A stretch of DNA of 39,894 bases from Candidatus Amulumruptor caecigallinarius (GTDB lineage Bacteria; Bacteroidota; Bacteroidia; Bacteroidales; Muribaculaceae): positions 1 to 39,894 of the forward strand of contig CALUMU010000019.1 in assembly GCA_944321825.1 (NCBI GenBank), in the 5' to 3' direction. A program made the translations under genes and the position numbers. The notes below the pieces were generated by a model, which had not been told where the DNA came from, did no database searches, and worked only from the letters and a program-made list of their open reading frames with translations. Positions 25,369 through 33,622 of the stretch are shown in pieces. Every line of letters begins with the position of its first letter. The first letter of the stretch is position 1.

Positions 25369-26706
25369 ATGGCTGCCGGCTTTTCAGCTATGGCATCAAT
25401 CTCACTTTTTCTCGACACGCGCTCCAACAGGGGCAACCGACCTTATCCGCTCAAATGGTACTTTTTCCATAATTCACGTGTGGCGTTGTTGCCGACAGGT
25501 CTGCGCATAACCAAGAGCCAATGGGACACTAAGCGGCAGCGGCTTACCCAGCGGCATCCAAATTTCAGAGCCATCAACCAGATTCTTGAAGCGAGGATGT
25601 CACAGATTAATCTTGTCATTGCAGAGTGGAAAATCCGCAGTGTTTTGGCTAACATTGACGTGATGCAGCTCCGTGACAATGTTGCGCATCTTTTGCCACC
25701 TCTGGCAGTATACGACCCTGGGCTGACACCTAACGGTATCATTCAATCACCCATACAGCCTATATTTCCATACGCGCCCCCGACCGTATTTTTTGAAAAG
25801 AAAAAGACCAATTTCATCTCATGGTTTGACCGATACGCAGCCACTAAATCAGCGAGGACTGCCGAGGTTTACGAACACACCAGACGCAGGCTCATTGCCT
25901 ACACCGCTGAGACTGGTTCAAGATTAGAGAGTCTTACGTTTGAAGATATTACCCCCATGTGGTTACAGGGCTTTGATGTTTTCATGGCGCAGACTGCTCC
26001 ATCAGCTAACTCCAGAGCAATCCATATGCGTAATATTCGTACAGTGTTCAATTCTGCCATTGCGGAAGAACTGATAACCTGCTATCCTTTCAAACGGTTT
26101 AAAATCAAGACTACAAAAACTCGCAAACGCTCATTATCTGTTGATGACATAAGGTTATTGGCCACATATCCGTGCGACTCATATACCGCTTATTACCGCG
26201 ACCTGTTTATGCTGATATTTTATCTTATTGGGATTAATCTCGTGGATTTATGTCATCTTACAGATGTTACGCGAGACGGACGGATCGAGTACAAAAGAGC
26301 TAAGACCGGGCGATTATACTCGGTGAAAGTAGAGCCGGAGGCAAACGCTCTGATAGACAAACTCCATGGAAAGTCGTGGTTGATAAACATACTCGACAGA
26401 TACAAGAACCATAGAGATTTTGGCAAACACTTCAATGCGGCGTTGAAAAATATCGGGGAAACCAAACGCAATGGACTTGGTGGAAAGAAAACGGTGAATC
26501 CGCTATTCCCTGAGCTTACTACATATTGGGCCCGGCATTCCTGGGCGACTATTGCGGCGAGTCTTGACATACCAAAAGAGACTATCGCAGCTGCTCTCGG
26601 TCACGGAGGAAATACGGTGACGGATATTTACATAGATTTTGATGTTAGGAAAATCGATGAAGCAAACCGGCGCGTGATTGACTGGGTGCTTTATGGAAAG
26701 AAGTAG
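25369..26706 (+). CDS. Tyrosine site-specific integrase (SAM-like N-terminal domain)
   Basis: The 445-aa integrase follows tRNA-Pro in the same direction. An arm-binding N-terminal domain and a SAM-like core-binding domain (about 148-240, NFISWFDRYAATKSARTAEV) precede the catalytic domain. The catalytic set is atypical: the first arginine position reads GIN (Asn290). A later Arg389-His390 pair (TTYWARHSWAT), His412 (ALGHGG) and Tyr421 (DIYIDFD) are present. I know this pattern from a common Bacteroidetes integrase subgroup, so loss of function is not implied. It probably mobilises the island; the far attachment site is beyond the window. Confidence 0.88.
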   Translation: MAAGFSAMASISLFLDTRSNRGNRPYPLKWYFFHNSRVALLPTGLRITKSQWDTKRQRLTQRHPNFRAINQILEARMSQINLVIAEWKIRSVLANIDVMQLRDNVAHLLPPLAVYDPGLTPNGIIQSPIQPIFPYAPPTVFFEKKKTNFISWFDRYAATKSARTAEVYEHTRRRLIAYTAETGSRLESLTFEDITPMWLQGFDVFMAQTAPSANSRAIHMRNIRTVFNSAIAEELITCYPFKRFKIKTTKTRKRSLSVDDIRLLATYPCDSYTAYYRDLFMLIFYLIGINLVDLCHLTDVTRDGRIEYKRAKTGRLYSVKVEPEANALIDKLHGKSWLINILDRYKNHRDFGKHFNAALKNIGETKRNGLGGKKTVNPLFPELTTYWARHSWATIAASLDIPKETIAAALGHGGNTVTDIYIDFDVRKIDEANRRVIDWVLYGKK

Positions 26707-26732
26707 TTTGCTTCCCTCTTGAATCCGGCCAA

Positions 26733-27038
26733 TATATCTCACATATCCCACATATTACACATATTACACATATCTCACATATTACACATATTACACATAT
26801 TACACATATTACACATATCTCACATATCTCACATATCTCACATATCTCACATATTACACATATCTCACATATTACACATATCTCACATATCCCACATATT
26901 ACACATATCTCACATATTACACATATCCCACATATTACACATATCCCACATATTACACATATCTCACATATCTCACATATCTCACATATCTCACATATCT
27001 CACATATCTCACATATCTCACATATTACACATATCCCT
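26733..27038. repeat. 9-bp tandem repeat, about 34 units, three variants
   Basis: The unit is CATATxxxA, where the variable part makes CATATCTCA, CATATTACA or CATATCCCA. Read on the minus strand these become GAGATATGT, GTAATATGT and GGGATATGT in an irregular order with runs of up to seven identical units. Because the unit is three codons long, it is open in one frame on each strand, giving misleading reading frames. It lies between the integrase and the oriT-like repeat, with no gene from 26,707 to 27,263. Confidence 0.85.
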
Positions 27039-27164
27039 ATTTGTTCGTATAAATACTTGTTTATTAATGCGTTAGTATTGTAGAGAAAATAAATGTGTCT
27101 CATTTTGCAAGAGTGGCTGGTAATACAGGTATTTTTACGGGCAAAAGGGTGAAAGGGAGAAATA

Positions 27165-27208
27165 GCAAGTTGTACTTTTGTCCGCACACGCGGACAAAAG
27201 TAACTTGC
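27165..27208. other. Candidate origin of transfer (oriT)
   Basis: A 12-bp perfect inverted repeat (27174-27185 with 27190-27201, arm ACTTTTGTCCGC) with a 4-nt loop is extended by GCAAGT/ACTTGC outer arms to 27165-27208. It lies 55 bp upstream of the MobC-like gene and in front of the relaxase gene, where Bacteroides mobilizable elements carry oriT. The nick site cannot be read from sequence. Confidence 0.6.
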
Positions 27209-27263
27209 CGGACTCTCCGAGCCGGGAAATTACCCCGATGGGGAAATTTGAATATGGTCTGAT

Positions 27264-27653
27264 ATGAATAAACGCACAAAAAGGCTCTGGCTCCGTGTTT
27301 CGGATGACGAAATGGAGCTTATAAAACGCAAATCTGCCAAATACGACAGTGTTAGTTCCATGATACGCACGGCTGTCATGGAGCTTGACGACCGTACCGC
27401 AGCCGAACGTCTCAGCATGATTGACAGGCTTATCGGCTTTTTCACGGCATATGACAACCGCCTTTCGTGGGCAGGAAGCAATCTCAACCAGCTTACCAAA
27501 CGCGCCAATGAATCAAGCAAAGCAGGGCTATTGCCCAGTGCTTTCTTCTCCGAAATCCTTATGCCAGAGCTGCAAAAACTGTCTGCTGACGTGGCTGCAC
27601 TCCAAAAAAGCATTGACGCAGCAATCACCAAAACAATATCCATGAAGAAATGA
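27264..27653 (+). CDS. MobC-like relaxosome accessory protein
   Basis: The 129-aa protein starts with a ribbon-helix-helix-like segment (TKRLWLRVSDDEMELIKRKSAKYDSVSSMIRTAV), quoted here only in outline at about residues 4-39. Its mid region AGSNLNQLTKRANE is the signature of MobC-like relaxosome proteins, and a coiled C-terminal helix follows. It would bind oriT and help the relaxase nick DNA. Its stop overlaps the relaxase start (ATGA at 27650-27653), indicating translational coupling. Confidence 0.8.
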   Translation: MNKRTKRLWLRVSDDEMELIKRKSAKYDSVSSMIRTAVMELDDRTAAERLSMIDRLIGFFTAYDNRLSWAGSNLNQLTKRANESSKAGLLPSAFFSEILMPELQKLSADVAALQKSIDAAITKTISMKK

Positions 27654-28951
27654 TAGCCACCATTCTCCCTAAGAGTGCGACATTCCATGCCATCATGTAC
27701 AACGAAAAGAAAGTTGCCGAGGGCAGTGCTGTCCTGATAGAAAAGAGAAACATATCGGGTGCTGCTGCCATGCCGGGATATACAGCTGAAGATATGCGCG
27801 ATTTTTTCAATGAATATTCATCGCGGAACTCGCGTATAAAATACCCTCAATACCATGTTGCTATATCCTGCAAGGGAAATGAGTACACACATGAGGAACT
27901 GACCGAATTTGCCCATAAGTATCTTGATGAAATGGGTTATGGAGACCCTCGCCAACCGTTGCTCATATATGCCCATACCGACACGGACAATACCCACATA
28001 CATATCGTCACTTCACGTGTAGCTCCTGACGGCAAGAAGATAGGTCACAGCCACGAACGGAGACGTGCCCTCGAAACAGTGGAAAAGCTGATGAAACAAG
28101 ACCGCAAAGAAAAAGTCGACAAAGATATAGCCTTGGCATGGGAATACAGTTTTAACGATGTCGGCGGTATCCAAGTCATCATGCAGAGCAAGGGGTATGA
28201 ATGTTACAGGAAGAAAGATAACGACAAGGTGTATGTAAAATACGGCGGTGTAATCCAACGAGTGCTTGCCGTATCGGATATTGAGTCGCATTTCCGTAAA
28301 CACACCCACCCGGTCAATGATGACGAACACAAAAAGGAACTTCAAAAACGTTCTCGGCTGCTATACGGCATTTTCAACAAGTACAAGCACACTTGCGGCT
28401 CGCTTGGCGAGTTTGCCGAAAAAATGCGCAAACAGTTTGGGGTCAGTCTCGTTTTTATGGGCAGCAAGGACAACCCGACATCTTATCGGATAGTAGACCA
28501 TGAGAAAAAAGCGGTATTCTATCCTATGATAGATATACCGATACTCCGCAAAAGCTTTAAGACTTACGATGACAGGCTAAAGTTGACGAGAGAGACCATC
28601 AATAAAATGTTGACGGATAATCCATCCGCCACATCAAAGGAAATAAATGAAGCTTTATACCGTGATTGTGGCACTTACATAACAGATTATGCAATAGTAA
28701 TAGACAATAAGAAAGAAAAGATGGATGATAGCATTGTGGAAAAACTCAAAAACAACAATAACGCTGCGTGGCAAAGAGACCATCCCAGTCAACATGCCTC
28801 GGCTGCATCATCGGGAAAGCAGCAGCCTAAGACATTAAATATCGGAGGTAGTGGCCAATCCGCTTCCACCACTAACCGCGACTGGGAGGTTGGCGGCGGT
28901 ACTGACCGTGACGACCTTGAAGAACAGATGAAACGGCAAATGAAACTTTGA
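27650..28951 (+). CDS. Relaxase/mobilization nuclease
   Basis: The 433-aa protein has a relaxase domain in its first 200 residues. The metal-binding histidine motif is His109, His116 and His118 in AHTDTDNTHIHIVTSRV, and YPQYHVAIS (about 65-73) is the central strand region typical of MobA/VirD2-like relaxases. It would nick oriT, stay attached to the 5' end and lead strand transfer. The C-terminal part is a basic, low-complexity tail. It is translationally coupled to the MobC-like gene. No defect is visible, so mobilization by another element's transfer machinery remains possible. Confidence 0.88.
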   Translation: MIATILPKSATFHAIMYNEKKVAEGSAVLIEKRNISGAAAMPGYTAEDMRDFFNEYSSRNSRIKYPQYHVAISCKGNEYTHEELTEFAHKYLDEMGYGDPRQPLLIYAHTDTDNTHIHIVTSRVAPDGKKIGHSHERRRALETVEKLMKQDRKEKVDKDIALAWEYSFNDVGGIQVIMQSKGYECYRKKDNDKVYVKYGGVIQRVLAVSDIESHFRKHTHPVNDDEHKKELQKRSRLLYGIFNKYKHTCGSLGEFAEKMRKQFGVSLVFMGSKDNPTSYRIVDHEKKAVFYPMIDIPILRKSFKTYDDRLKLTRETINKMLTDNPSATSKEINEALYRDCGTYITDYAIVIDNKKEKMDDSIVEKLKNNNNAAWQRDHPSQHASAASSGKQQPKTLNIGGSGQSASTTNRDWEVGGGTDRDDLEEQMKRQMKL

Positions 28952-28991
28952 AAAAAGTGTTTCATTTTACTTTCCGCGTTTCAAACAGTCA

Positions 28992-28999
28992 TATATTTG
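28992..28999 (+). promoter_or_regulatory. -7 box of the cargo lipoprotein gene
   Basis: TATATTTG matches TAnnTTTG, 31 bp before the ATG at 29031. No clear -33 TTG is present at the right distance. Confidence 0.4.
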
Positions 29000-29030
29000 T
29001 AGACGTTTAACCAATTTATATCATTACATT

Positions 29031-29570
29031 ATGAAATCTTTTAAAAATCTCCTGAAATGTGCATTTATAGCTGCACAGTCCATCACATTATGCTCTTGCA
29101 GTTCAGACGATGACGAACCCATATATAATGACCCCGAATATATCATAACCTCCGATTTGACCGCTGATGATGTTTGCGGCGACTGGATATTGACAAGCGT
29201 TAAGCCGTCCAATGGAGAAGAAATTATATTCAATCTCCCAGTTTCCATCTCCAACCCTCAGACCGCGATTCAAAGTGACGGGACCCAAATATGCACCTAC
29301 GATGTCTCAACAGCTGTAGAAGATGACAATATGACTATCGGATGCTCCGTTCTTAACGGCAAAGTCCTATCAGTAGCTTTAGACTACGGTTTTACAATCA
29401 GAGAGGATGACCAACCTACAGTAAGCGGCGTAATCATCGGTAATGCTGTGGGAAAACAGAACATTTCCAAAAATGCCATAACTTTTACAGGAGATTGTAA
29501 GTTGACCCCGTTTGGAGAAATTCCCGACATGAACCCCAATCCTTGCACATACTATTTACAAAGGAGGTAG
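29031..29570 (+). CDS. Hypothetical lipoprotein, 179 aa
   Basis: A lipoprotein signal ends in LCSCSS, followed by an acidic SDDDEP segment that resembles the lipoprotein export signal for surface display in Bacteroidetes. The rest looks beta-rich (CGDWILTSVKPSNGEE) and recalls lipocalin-like immunogenic lipoproteins, but I do not recognise a family. It is a separate cargo unit between the relaxase and traA, with its own -7 box and a strong terminator. A role at the cell surface is inferred; its effect is unknown. Confidence 0.7.
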   Translation: MKSFKNLLKCAFIAAQSITLCSCSSDDDEPIYNDPEYIITSDLTADDVCGDWILTSVKPSNGEEIIFNLPVSISNPQTAIQSDGTQICTYDVSTAVEDDNMTIGCSVLNGKVLSVALDYGFTIREDDQPTVSGVIIGNAVGKQNISKNAITFTGDCKLTPFGEIPDMNPNPCTYYLQRR

Positions 29571-29591
29571 AGCTTCTCCCATATTGAAACG

Positions 29592-29627
29592 CAGCCATCG
29601 GATAGCACATCTGATGGCTGTTTTTTT
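29592..29627 (+). terminator. Terminator of the cargo lipoprotein gene
   Basis: An 8-bp stem, CAGCCATC/GATGGCTG (29592-29599 with 29613-29620), is followed by seven T. It lies about 20 bp after the lipoprotein stop codon. Confidence 0.8.
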
Positions 29628-29651
29628 CATACATAAAAAAGTATATTTCAT

Positions 29652-29685
29652 TTTGAAAATGGCGTTTCTTTTGACAATACCTTTG
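29652..29685 (+). promoter_or_regulatory. Promoter of the traA operon
   Basis: TTTG (29652-29655) is separated by 22 bp from TACCTTTG (29678-29685). The spacing is slightly longer than the usual 19-21 bp. The start would be near 29692, 33 bp before the traA ATG. Confidence 0.45.
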
Positions 29686-29724
29686 CCGATGTCGAACTAA
29701 TAATACTTACAAACATCAATTTTT

Positions 29725-30423
29725 ATGGCAGAACCCAACACCATCATCACTTTCGCCAACCAAAAAGGCGGCGTAGGCAAAACGACACTCTGTATGCTGT
29801 TCGCTCATTATCTCGTCAAATCAGGACATCCGGTATGGGTCATCGACAGTGACGGACAATCGAGCATCGCCCACTTCCGCAAGAAAGAGATAGCGGATGG
29901 AGAAAATATGGATGTGCCGTTTGAGGTCAACGTGCATCTTCTTAAAGACAAGAATGCAACGGACAAACTCATCGGCAAATTGCGTGAATTTAAAGGCATC
30001 GTACTGATAGACTCTCCCGGAAATTTAAATGAACCTGGACTTGTATCAATATTTGCCAACAGCGATTTCATCATATGCCCATTTTTGTTGGATAAAATCA
30101 CAATCACATCTACAGCTACGTTTATTCTGCTTATCAACAGACTCCGTTCAACATTGGGCAGCTCCGTCAAAGCGGAACTGCTGTTTGTGCCGAACCGCGT
30201 AGATGGCAGAGTGGGAACAAAGGAGGAAAAACGGCTTATATCAGCTACGAAGCTGCACCTTGGCAACTTCGGCAACGTCACTCCTGAAATCGCATTACGC
30301 GCCTGCTTGCAGCGCACATCCACGATGGCCATCACTGATGAGCAGACCGCAGCAACGGCTGCCGCATTCGATTTCATCAAGGAGACCATCAATCCCAAAA
30401 ACTCCACACACAGCCATGAGTAA
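29725..30423 (+). CDS. traA: ParA-family ATPase (TraA of Bacteroides conjugative elements)
   Basis: The 232-aa protein has a deviant Walker A motif KGGVGKTT (14-21), preceded by FANQ, and an IDSDGQSSIAHF segment. The Walker B region is GIVLIDSPGNLNEPG. It belongs to the ParA/MinD ATPases and in Bacteroides conjugative transposons heads the tra operon as TraA. It lacks a ParB partner in the window. It overlaps the next gene by 8 bp, consistent with an operon. Confidence 0.85.
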   Translation: MAEPNTIITFANQKGGVGKTTLCMLFAHYLVKSGHPVWVIDSDGQSSIAHFRKKEIADGENMDVPFEVNVHLLKDKNATDKLIGKLREFKGIVLIDSPGNLNEPGLVSIFANSDFIICPFLLDKITITSTATFILLINRLRSTLGSSVKAELLFVPNRVDGRVGTKEEKRLISATKLHLGNFGNVTPEIALRACLQRTSTMAITDEQTAATAAAFDFIKETINPKNSTHSHE

Positions 30424-30826
30424 GCCAATCATATCCACAAGCCTTGACAGCCTGATGGCTGACATACTCCCGGCGGATGACGTTATTCTGTCTGACAGCA
30501 ATACTGGTTCTGAAACAAACGACACATCGGCCTGTAATGTTGACTGCGACACTGACAAAAAAGCCAGTGCCAATGTCGCGGCCATCCATGGCAGACAGCC
30601 AGAGTCTTTTGCTCGTCTGTACAATCTGACTCAGGAGGAAAGAGCATGTTTCACACACCCACAGATAGTACAAGTATCACTGAGTGATGACGTGGCATTC
30701 GCACTCAAATCCATAGCGTCACACAAGTGTCCTCAAGGATTGATTATCTCGGCAATCATGCGCGAATATATACTGACCCATCTTGATGATATAAAGAAAC
30801 TTTTATATAACACTTCCTCTGCATAG
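30416..30826 (+). CDS. DUF3408 protein (TraB position)
   Basis: The ATG at 30416 (MSKPIISTSLDSLMADI) is chosen because it overlaps the traA stop by 8 bp; the longer frame is antisense-like within traA. The 136-aa protein has an Asp/Ser-rich N terminus. Its C-terminal domain, VQVSLSDDVAFALKSIAS followed by IISAIMREYILTHLDDIKKLL, matches DUF3408. That domain is the second gene of Bacteroides tra operons and probably a helical DNA-binding domain. Confidence 0.8.
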   Translation: MSKPIISTSLDSLMADILPADDVILSDSNTGSETNDTSACNVDCDTDKKASANVAAIHGRQPESFARLYNLTQEERACFTHPQIVQVSLSDDVAFALKSIASHKCPQGLIISAIMREYILTHLDDIKKLLYNTSSA

Positions 30827-30838
30827 GTTCTGTCATCG

Positions 30839-30902
30839 GCACAACCGATTACCCGGCAGAGGGAGCAATAGTCGACCAATTAGGGTAGGCGGTTGTGCTT
30901 TT
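30839..30902 (+). terminator. Terminator or attenuator after traB
   Basis: A 9-bp perfect stem (30839-30847 with 30890-30898) encloses a smaller ACCC/GGGT stem and ends in TTTTAT. It lies just before the next gene, so it may be an attenuator between the traAB and traD-E-F-G blocks. Confidence 0.55.
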
Positions 30903-30914
30903 ATATTTAATGTC

Positions 30915-31262
30915 ATGTTTACTGTTTTTCTTACAATTATCATTATCGGATATGTACTGTACTATGGGTATTTGGTCATATCCGACCTTTTCCTCAAAAA
31001 GGGAGCTGTAACTGTCGCCAAGACAGAGGAAATGGATATAGACATTTCTGACGAAGTCGGACAGTTTGAGTCATCGTTTGTAGAGCGTGAGACAAATGAC
31101 GATAGCCGTTTCCATCCTATAGAGGCAACCGCACAGGTCACAAACACAGGGGCTCTTGAAGTCCAGGACCTGTTGAAGCACGTTGACGATTTTGCTGAAA
31201 ACGGTGCTTTTGGAGAATTGAAAGCACTTCAAGCAGATTGGGAAGTAGTAGATGCCGCCTGA
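30915..31262 (+). CDS. Small membrane protein of the tra operon (TraC/TraD position)
   Basis: The 115-aa protein begins with one hydrophobic helix (about 2-26, FLTIIIIGYVLYYGYLVI). A soluble, strongly acidic domain follows with no recognised motif. It is single-pass, probably with the acidic part in the cytoplasm. Its place between TraB and TraE matches the small proteins called TraC or TraD in Bacteroides conjugative elements, whose function is unknown to me. Confidence 0.7.
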   Translation: MFTVFLTIIIIGYVLYYGYLVISDLFLKKGAVTVAKTEEMDIDISDEVGQFESSFVERETNDDSRFHPIEATAQVTNTGALEVQDLLKHVDDFAENGAFGELKALQADWEVVDAA

Positions 31263-31321
31263 GACAGTCCACTATACCGGCAGTATTTTTTGAGATACTT
31301 TCATTTGATAGTTTAGTTTGT

Positions 31322-31401
31322 TTTGACAACACGGTAGCTTTGACAACACGGTAGCTTTAATAACACAGTAGCTTTAATAACACAGTAGCTTTAATAACAC
31401 A
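31322..31401. repeat. 17-bp tandem repeat, 4.7 copies, upstream of traE
   Basis: Copies one and two are identical (TTTGACAACACGGTAGC, 31322-31355). Copies three and four are identical (TTTAATAACACAGTAGC, 31356-31389), and a partial fifth follows. The two-by-two pattern suggests duplication of a pair and divergence. The repeat fills most of the 164-bp gap before traE and may influence its expression or be a by-product of slippage. The first junction also reads TAGCTTTG, a -7-like box. Confidence 0.85.
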
Positions 31402-31426
31402 TTCTTAAAATAATTAGTTCTACCTT

Positions 31427-31780
31427 ATGAATACATATAAAAATTTTTTGCGTGGATTAGTCCATGTAAAAAACAGCCGTGTTGGCCCCCTTTTTATTAT
31501 AGCCATAATTGTATTGGCGTTTTCTCAAACCGCTTATGCCGAAGGGTCTGTCGGTGCGAGTGCTATAGATGCTGCCACTAATCAATTAAATGGGTATGAT
31601 ATTGCGGTAAAAAAGTTGCTATATGCGATTGCTGCCATCATTTCATTAGTCGGGGCTTTTAACGTCTATTTCAAGATGCAAAATGGAGACCAGGATGTAA
31701 AGAAAACAATCATGTTGACGCTTGGAGGTTGTGTTGCACTTGTCGCTTTAGCTCAAGCATTGCCAAAGTTTTTTTCGTGA
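31427..31780 (+). CDS. traE: TraE (DUF4134) conjugation protein
   Basis: The 117-aa protein has a signal-like or first transmembrane segment (about 22-38). Two further hydrophobic segments flank FNVYFKMQNGDQDVKKTI. The AAIISLVGAFNVYFKMQNGD and LGGCVALVALAQALPKFF stretches are typical of DUF4134, the VirB2/TrbC-like pilin position in Bacteroides mating-pair machinery. It is directly followed by traF (1-bp gap). Confidence 0.88.
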   Translation: MNTYKNFLRGLVHVKNSRVGPLFIIAIIVLAFSQTAYAEGSVGASAIDAATNQLNGYDIAVKKLLYAIAAIISLVGAFNVYFKMQNGDQDVKKTIMLTLGGCVALVALAQALPKFFS

Positions 31781-31781
31781 C

Positions 31782-32066
31782 ATGTCATCATCTCAAGGTT
31801 TCCCTGTATTCAAGGGGCTGCAAAAGCCCCTTGAATTTCTCGGTATAAGAGGCCGTTTTCTGACTATTGCAGCAGCCACGATTGGTGGTGCTTTTCTGGG
31901 ATTTTTCGCCCTCAATGCCCTTTTGGGACAGGTGACGGCTTTTATTGTGACTTTGTGTGTCATAGCTGTAGGTCTTGTCACTATATATGTCAAGCAGAAA
32001 ACCGGGCTGCACTCTAAGCGCAGGGACAGGGATATTTACATCTACCATAATTTATTTAAACGATAA
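31782..32066 (+). CDS. traF: TraF (DUF4133) conjugation protein
   Basis: The 94-aa membrane protein has two hydrophobic helices (about 24-45 and 50-69). A basic tail follows, with GLHSKRRDRDIYIYHNLFKR at the C terminus. It matches DUF4133, the VirB3-like partner of TraE and TraG in Bacteroides type IV secretion. It lies between traE and traG in the usual order. Confidence 0.88.
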   Translation: MSSSQGFPVFKGLQKPLEFLGIRGRFLTIAAATIGGAFLGFFALNALLGQVTAFIVTLCVIAVGLVTIYVKQKTGLHSKRRDRDIYIYHNLFKR

Positions 32067-32086
32067 GTTTTCTCGCATATCTTGCC

Positions 32087-33457
32087 ATGGCTAAAACCAA
32101 GAGAACTGTTTTTGATGGTCTTTTCGCCGGATTAGAGGACATTCCAGACGCAAAAACCGGATGTACCCATACAGTCCTGTTCGGAGAGTATGGGGAGGGG
32201 TCGTGCATCATGGAGATTGAAAACCCGGTACAACAACTATCGACTGACTCGGCGGAGTATGAATTTTATCACAACGTATTATTAAACATAGTCCAGATTT
32301 TAGGCGAAGGATATGCGTTGCAGAAACATGACGTTTTCAGCCGTCAAGCCTACCGTCATGCTACGGAGCCTGATGCCGAATATCTGACACAGAAATACTT
32401 TGCTTACTTTAACGGACGTGAGTACACTCGTATCAAGTCATTCCTGATTGTGACGCAACAGCCTATGAAAGGGCGTTTTGTCAAGTATGACCCGAAAGCA
32501 TGGGAAGATTTCTATGTTAAGATTTCCAAGGTCAAAGACTGCCTCAGTGAGCGCAAGATACCATGCAGGGAACTTGATAAAAAAGAGGTAACGGAGTATC
32601 TGCATCGGTTTATGTGCTTTAATTTCCGAGACGGGGCTTTTTCTATGACCAACTTCAAGGCTTCGGATGAATACCTCCGTACAGGCGACCGCATAATACG
32701 TTCGTTTCCTTTGATAGATGTGGACGAAATCAACACTCCACCTTTTGTATTCCCCTATAAGGAGGACTATATCAATGGATATCGGGTAGCAACCGACCTG
32801 TTTTCTTTCCTGTCACAGATTCCCGATACCGATTTGGTTGTGTACAGCCAAACAATTCAGATTCCGTCACAACGTCCATTGTTGCGAAAGCTGCAACAGA
32901 AGTCAAAACGCCATGGATCCATGCCTGACCCAAGCAACAAGATCGCTAAGGCTGACATAGACACGGTGCTTGAAAAACTCGCTGTGGATGCCTCTTTACT
33001 GGTATATTCCAATTTCAATATTATGGTGAGCTGCAATGTCGAAAAGGCAACTCAGGTAAGTTCTTATATAGAAACGAAGCTATATGACTGCGGTTTCATA
33101 CCGTCACGGACGGCATATAACCAGCTGGAACTTTTCTGCAATTCTTTTCCGGGACGAGCCTACTCGTTCAATCCCGATTATGACCTATTCCTTACCTTGG
33201 GAGAAGCTGCCCTGTGTCTGTTTTTCAAAGAACATCTCAAGCATTCCGAATCCACACCGTTAAAGACCTATTACACCGACCGGCAGGGATTGCCTGTCTG
33301 CATCGATATAACCGGGAAAGAGGGCAGCGTCAAGAGGACTGACAATGCCAATTTCTTTTGTATTGGTCCTTCGGGTTCGGGAAAGTCTTTCCACATGGAG
33401 AAAAACAGGACAAAACGGAAGCAAGCACTTGTAAAATTCAGTGTTATAAAAACCTGA
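32087..33457 (+). pseudogene. traG: Truncated TraG conjugative transposon ATPase
   Basis: The first 437 residues are a normal TraG/VirB4-like ATPase N terminus, ending in the Walker A motif GPSGSGKSFHM (about 427-437). From position 33,398 the sequence departs: the reading frame continues for 19 unrelated basic residues and stops at 33457. TraG proteins are about 830 aa, so Walker B and all later motifs are missing and the ATPase cannot work. The break coincides with the start of a different module carrying a helix-turn-helix gene and integrase. Insertion or deletion by recombination is inferred. Confidence 0.85.
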
Positions 33458-33497
33458 TTTTCAACTAATATGTTTTAACAGACGAGAATTTTGGCTA

Positions 33498-33528
33498 TTG
33501 GCGTTTAGTCCTCATTGGAGTAATTTTG
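33498..33528 (+). promoter_or_regulatory. Promoter of the helix-turn-helix gene
   Basis: TTG (33498-33500), a 20-bp spacer and TAATTTTG (33521-33528) match the consensus exactly. The start would be near 33535. The leader contains two copies of CAATGTGCAAC. Confidence 0.6.
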
Positions 33529-33579
33529 TACCACAGTTGTACCTCGCAAGAGGGAGCGCACGGTTCGACTTCCTTTCAG

Positions 33580-33610
33580 CAATGTGCAACAGCGTTCAAC
33601 AATGTGCAAC
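33580..33610. repeat. Two direct repeats, CAATGTGCAAC, 20 bp apart
   Basis: Identical 11-mers lie at 33580-33590 and 33600-33610, two helical turns apart. A related half (CGTTCAAC) lies between them. The position in the leader of the helix-turn-helix gene fits a regulator-binding site. Confidence 0.4.
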
Positions 33611-33622
33611 TTAATTTCTTCG

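Noticed and set aside
26733-27038. CRISPR array
   Set aside because: The units are 9 bp and contiguous, with no unique spacers, and no cas gene is nearby.
26645-27187. 180-aa leftward frame with repeated EIC/VIC/GIC triplets
   Set aside because: It is the translation of the 9-bp tandem repeat, whose length of three codons keeps a frame open by chance.
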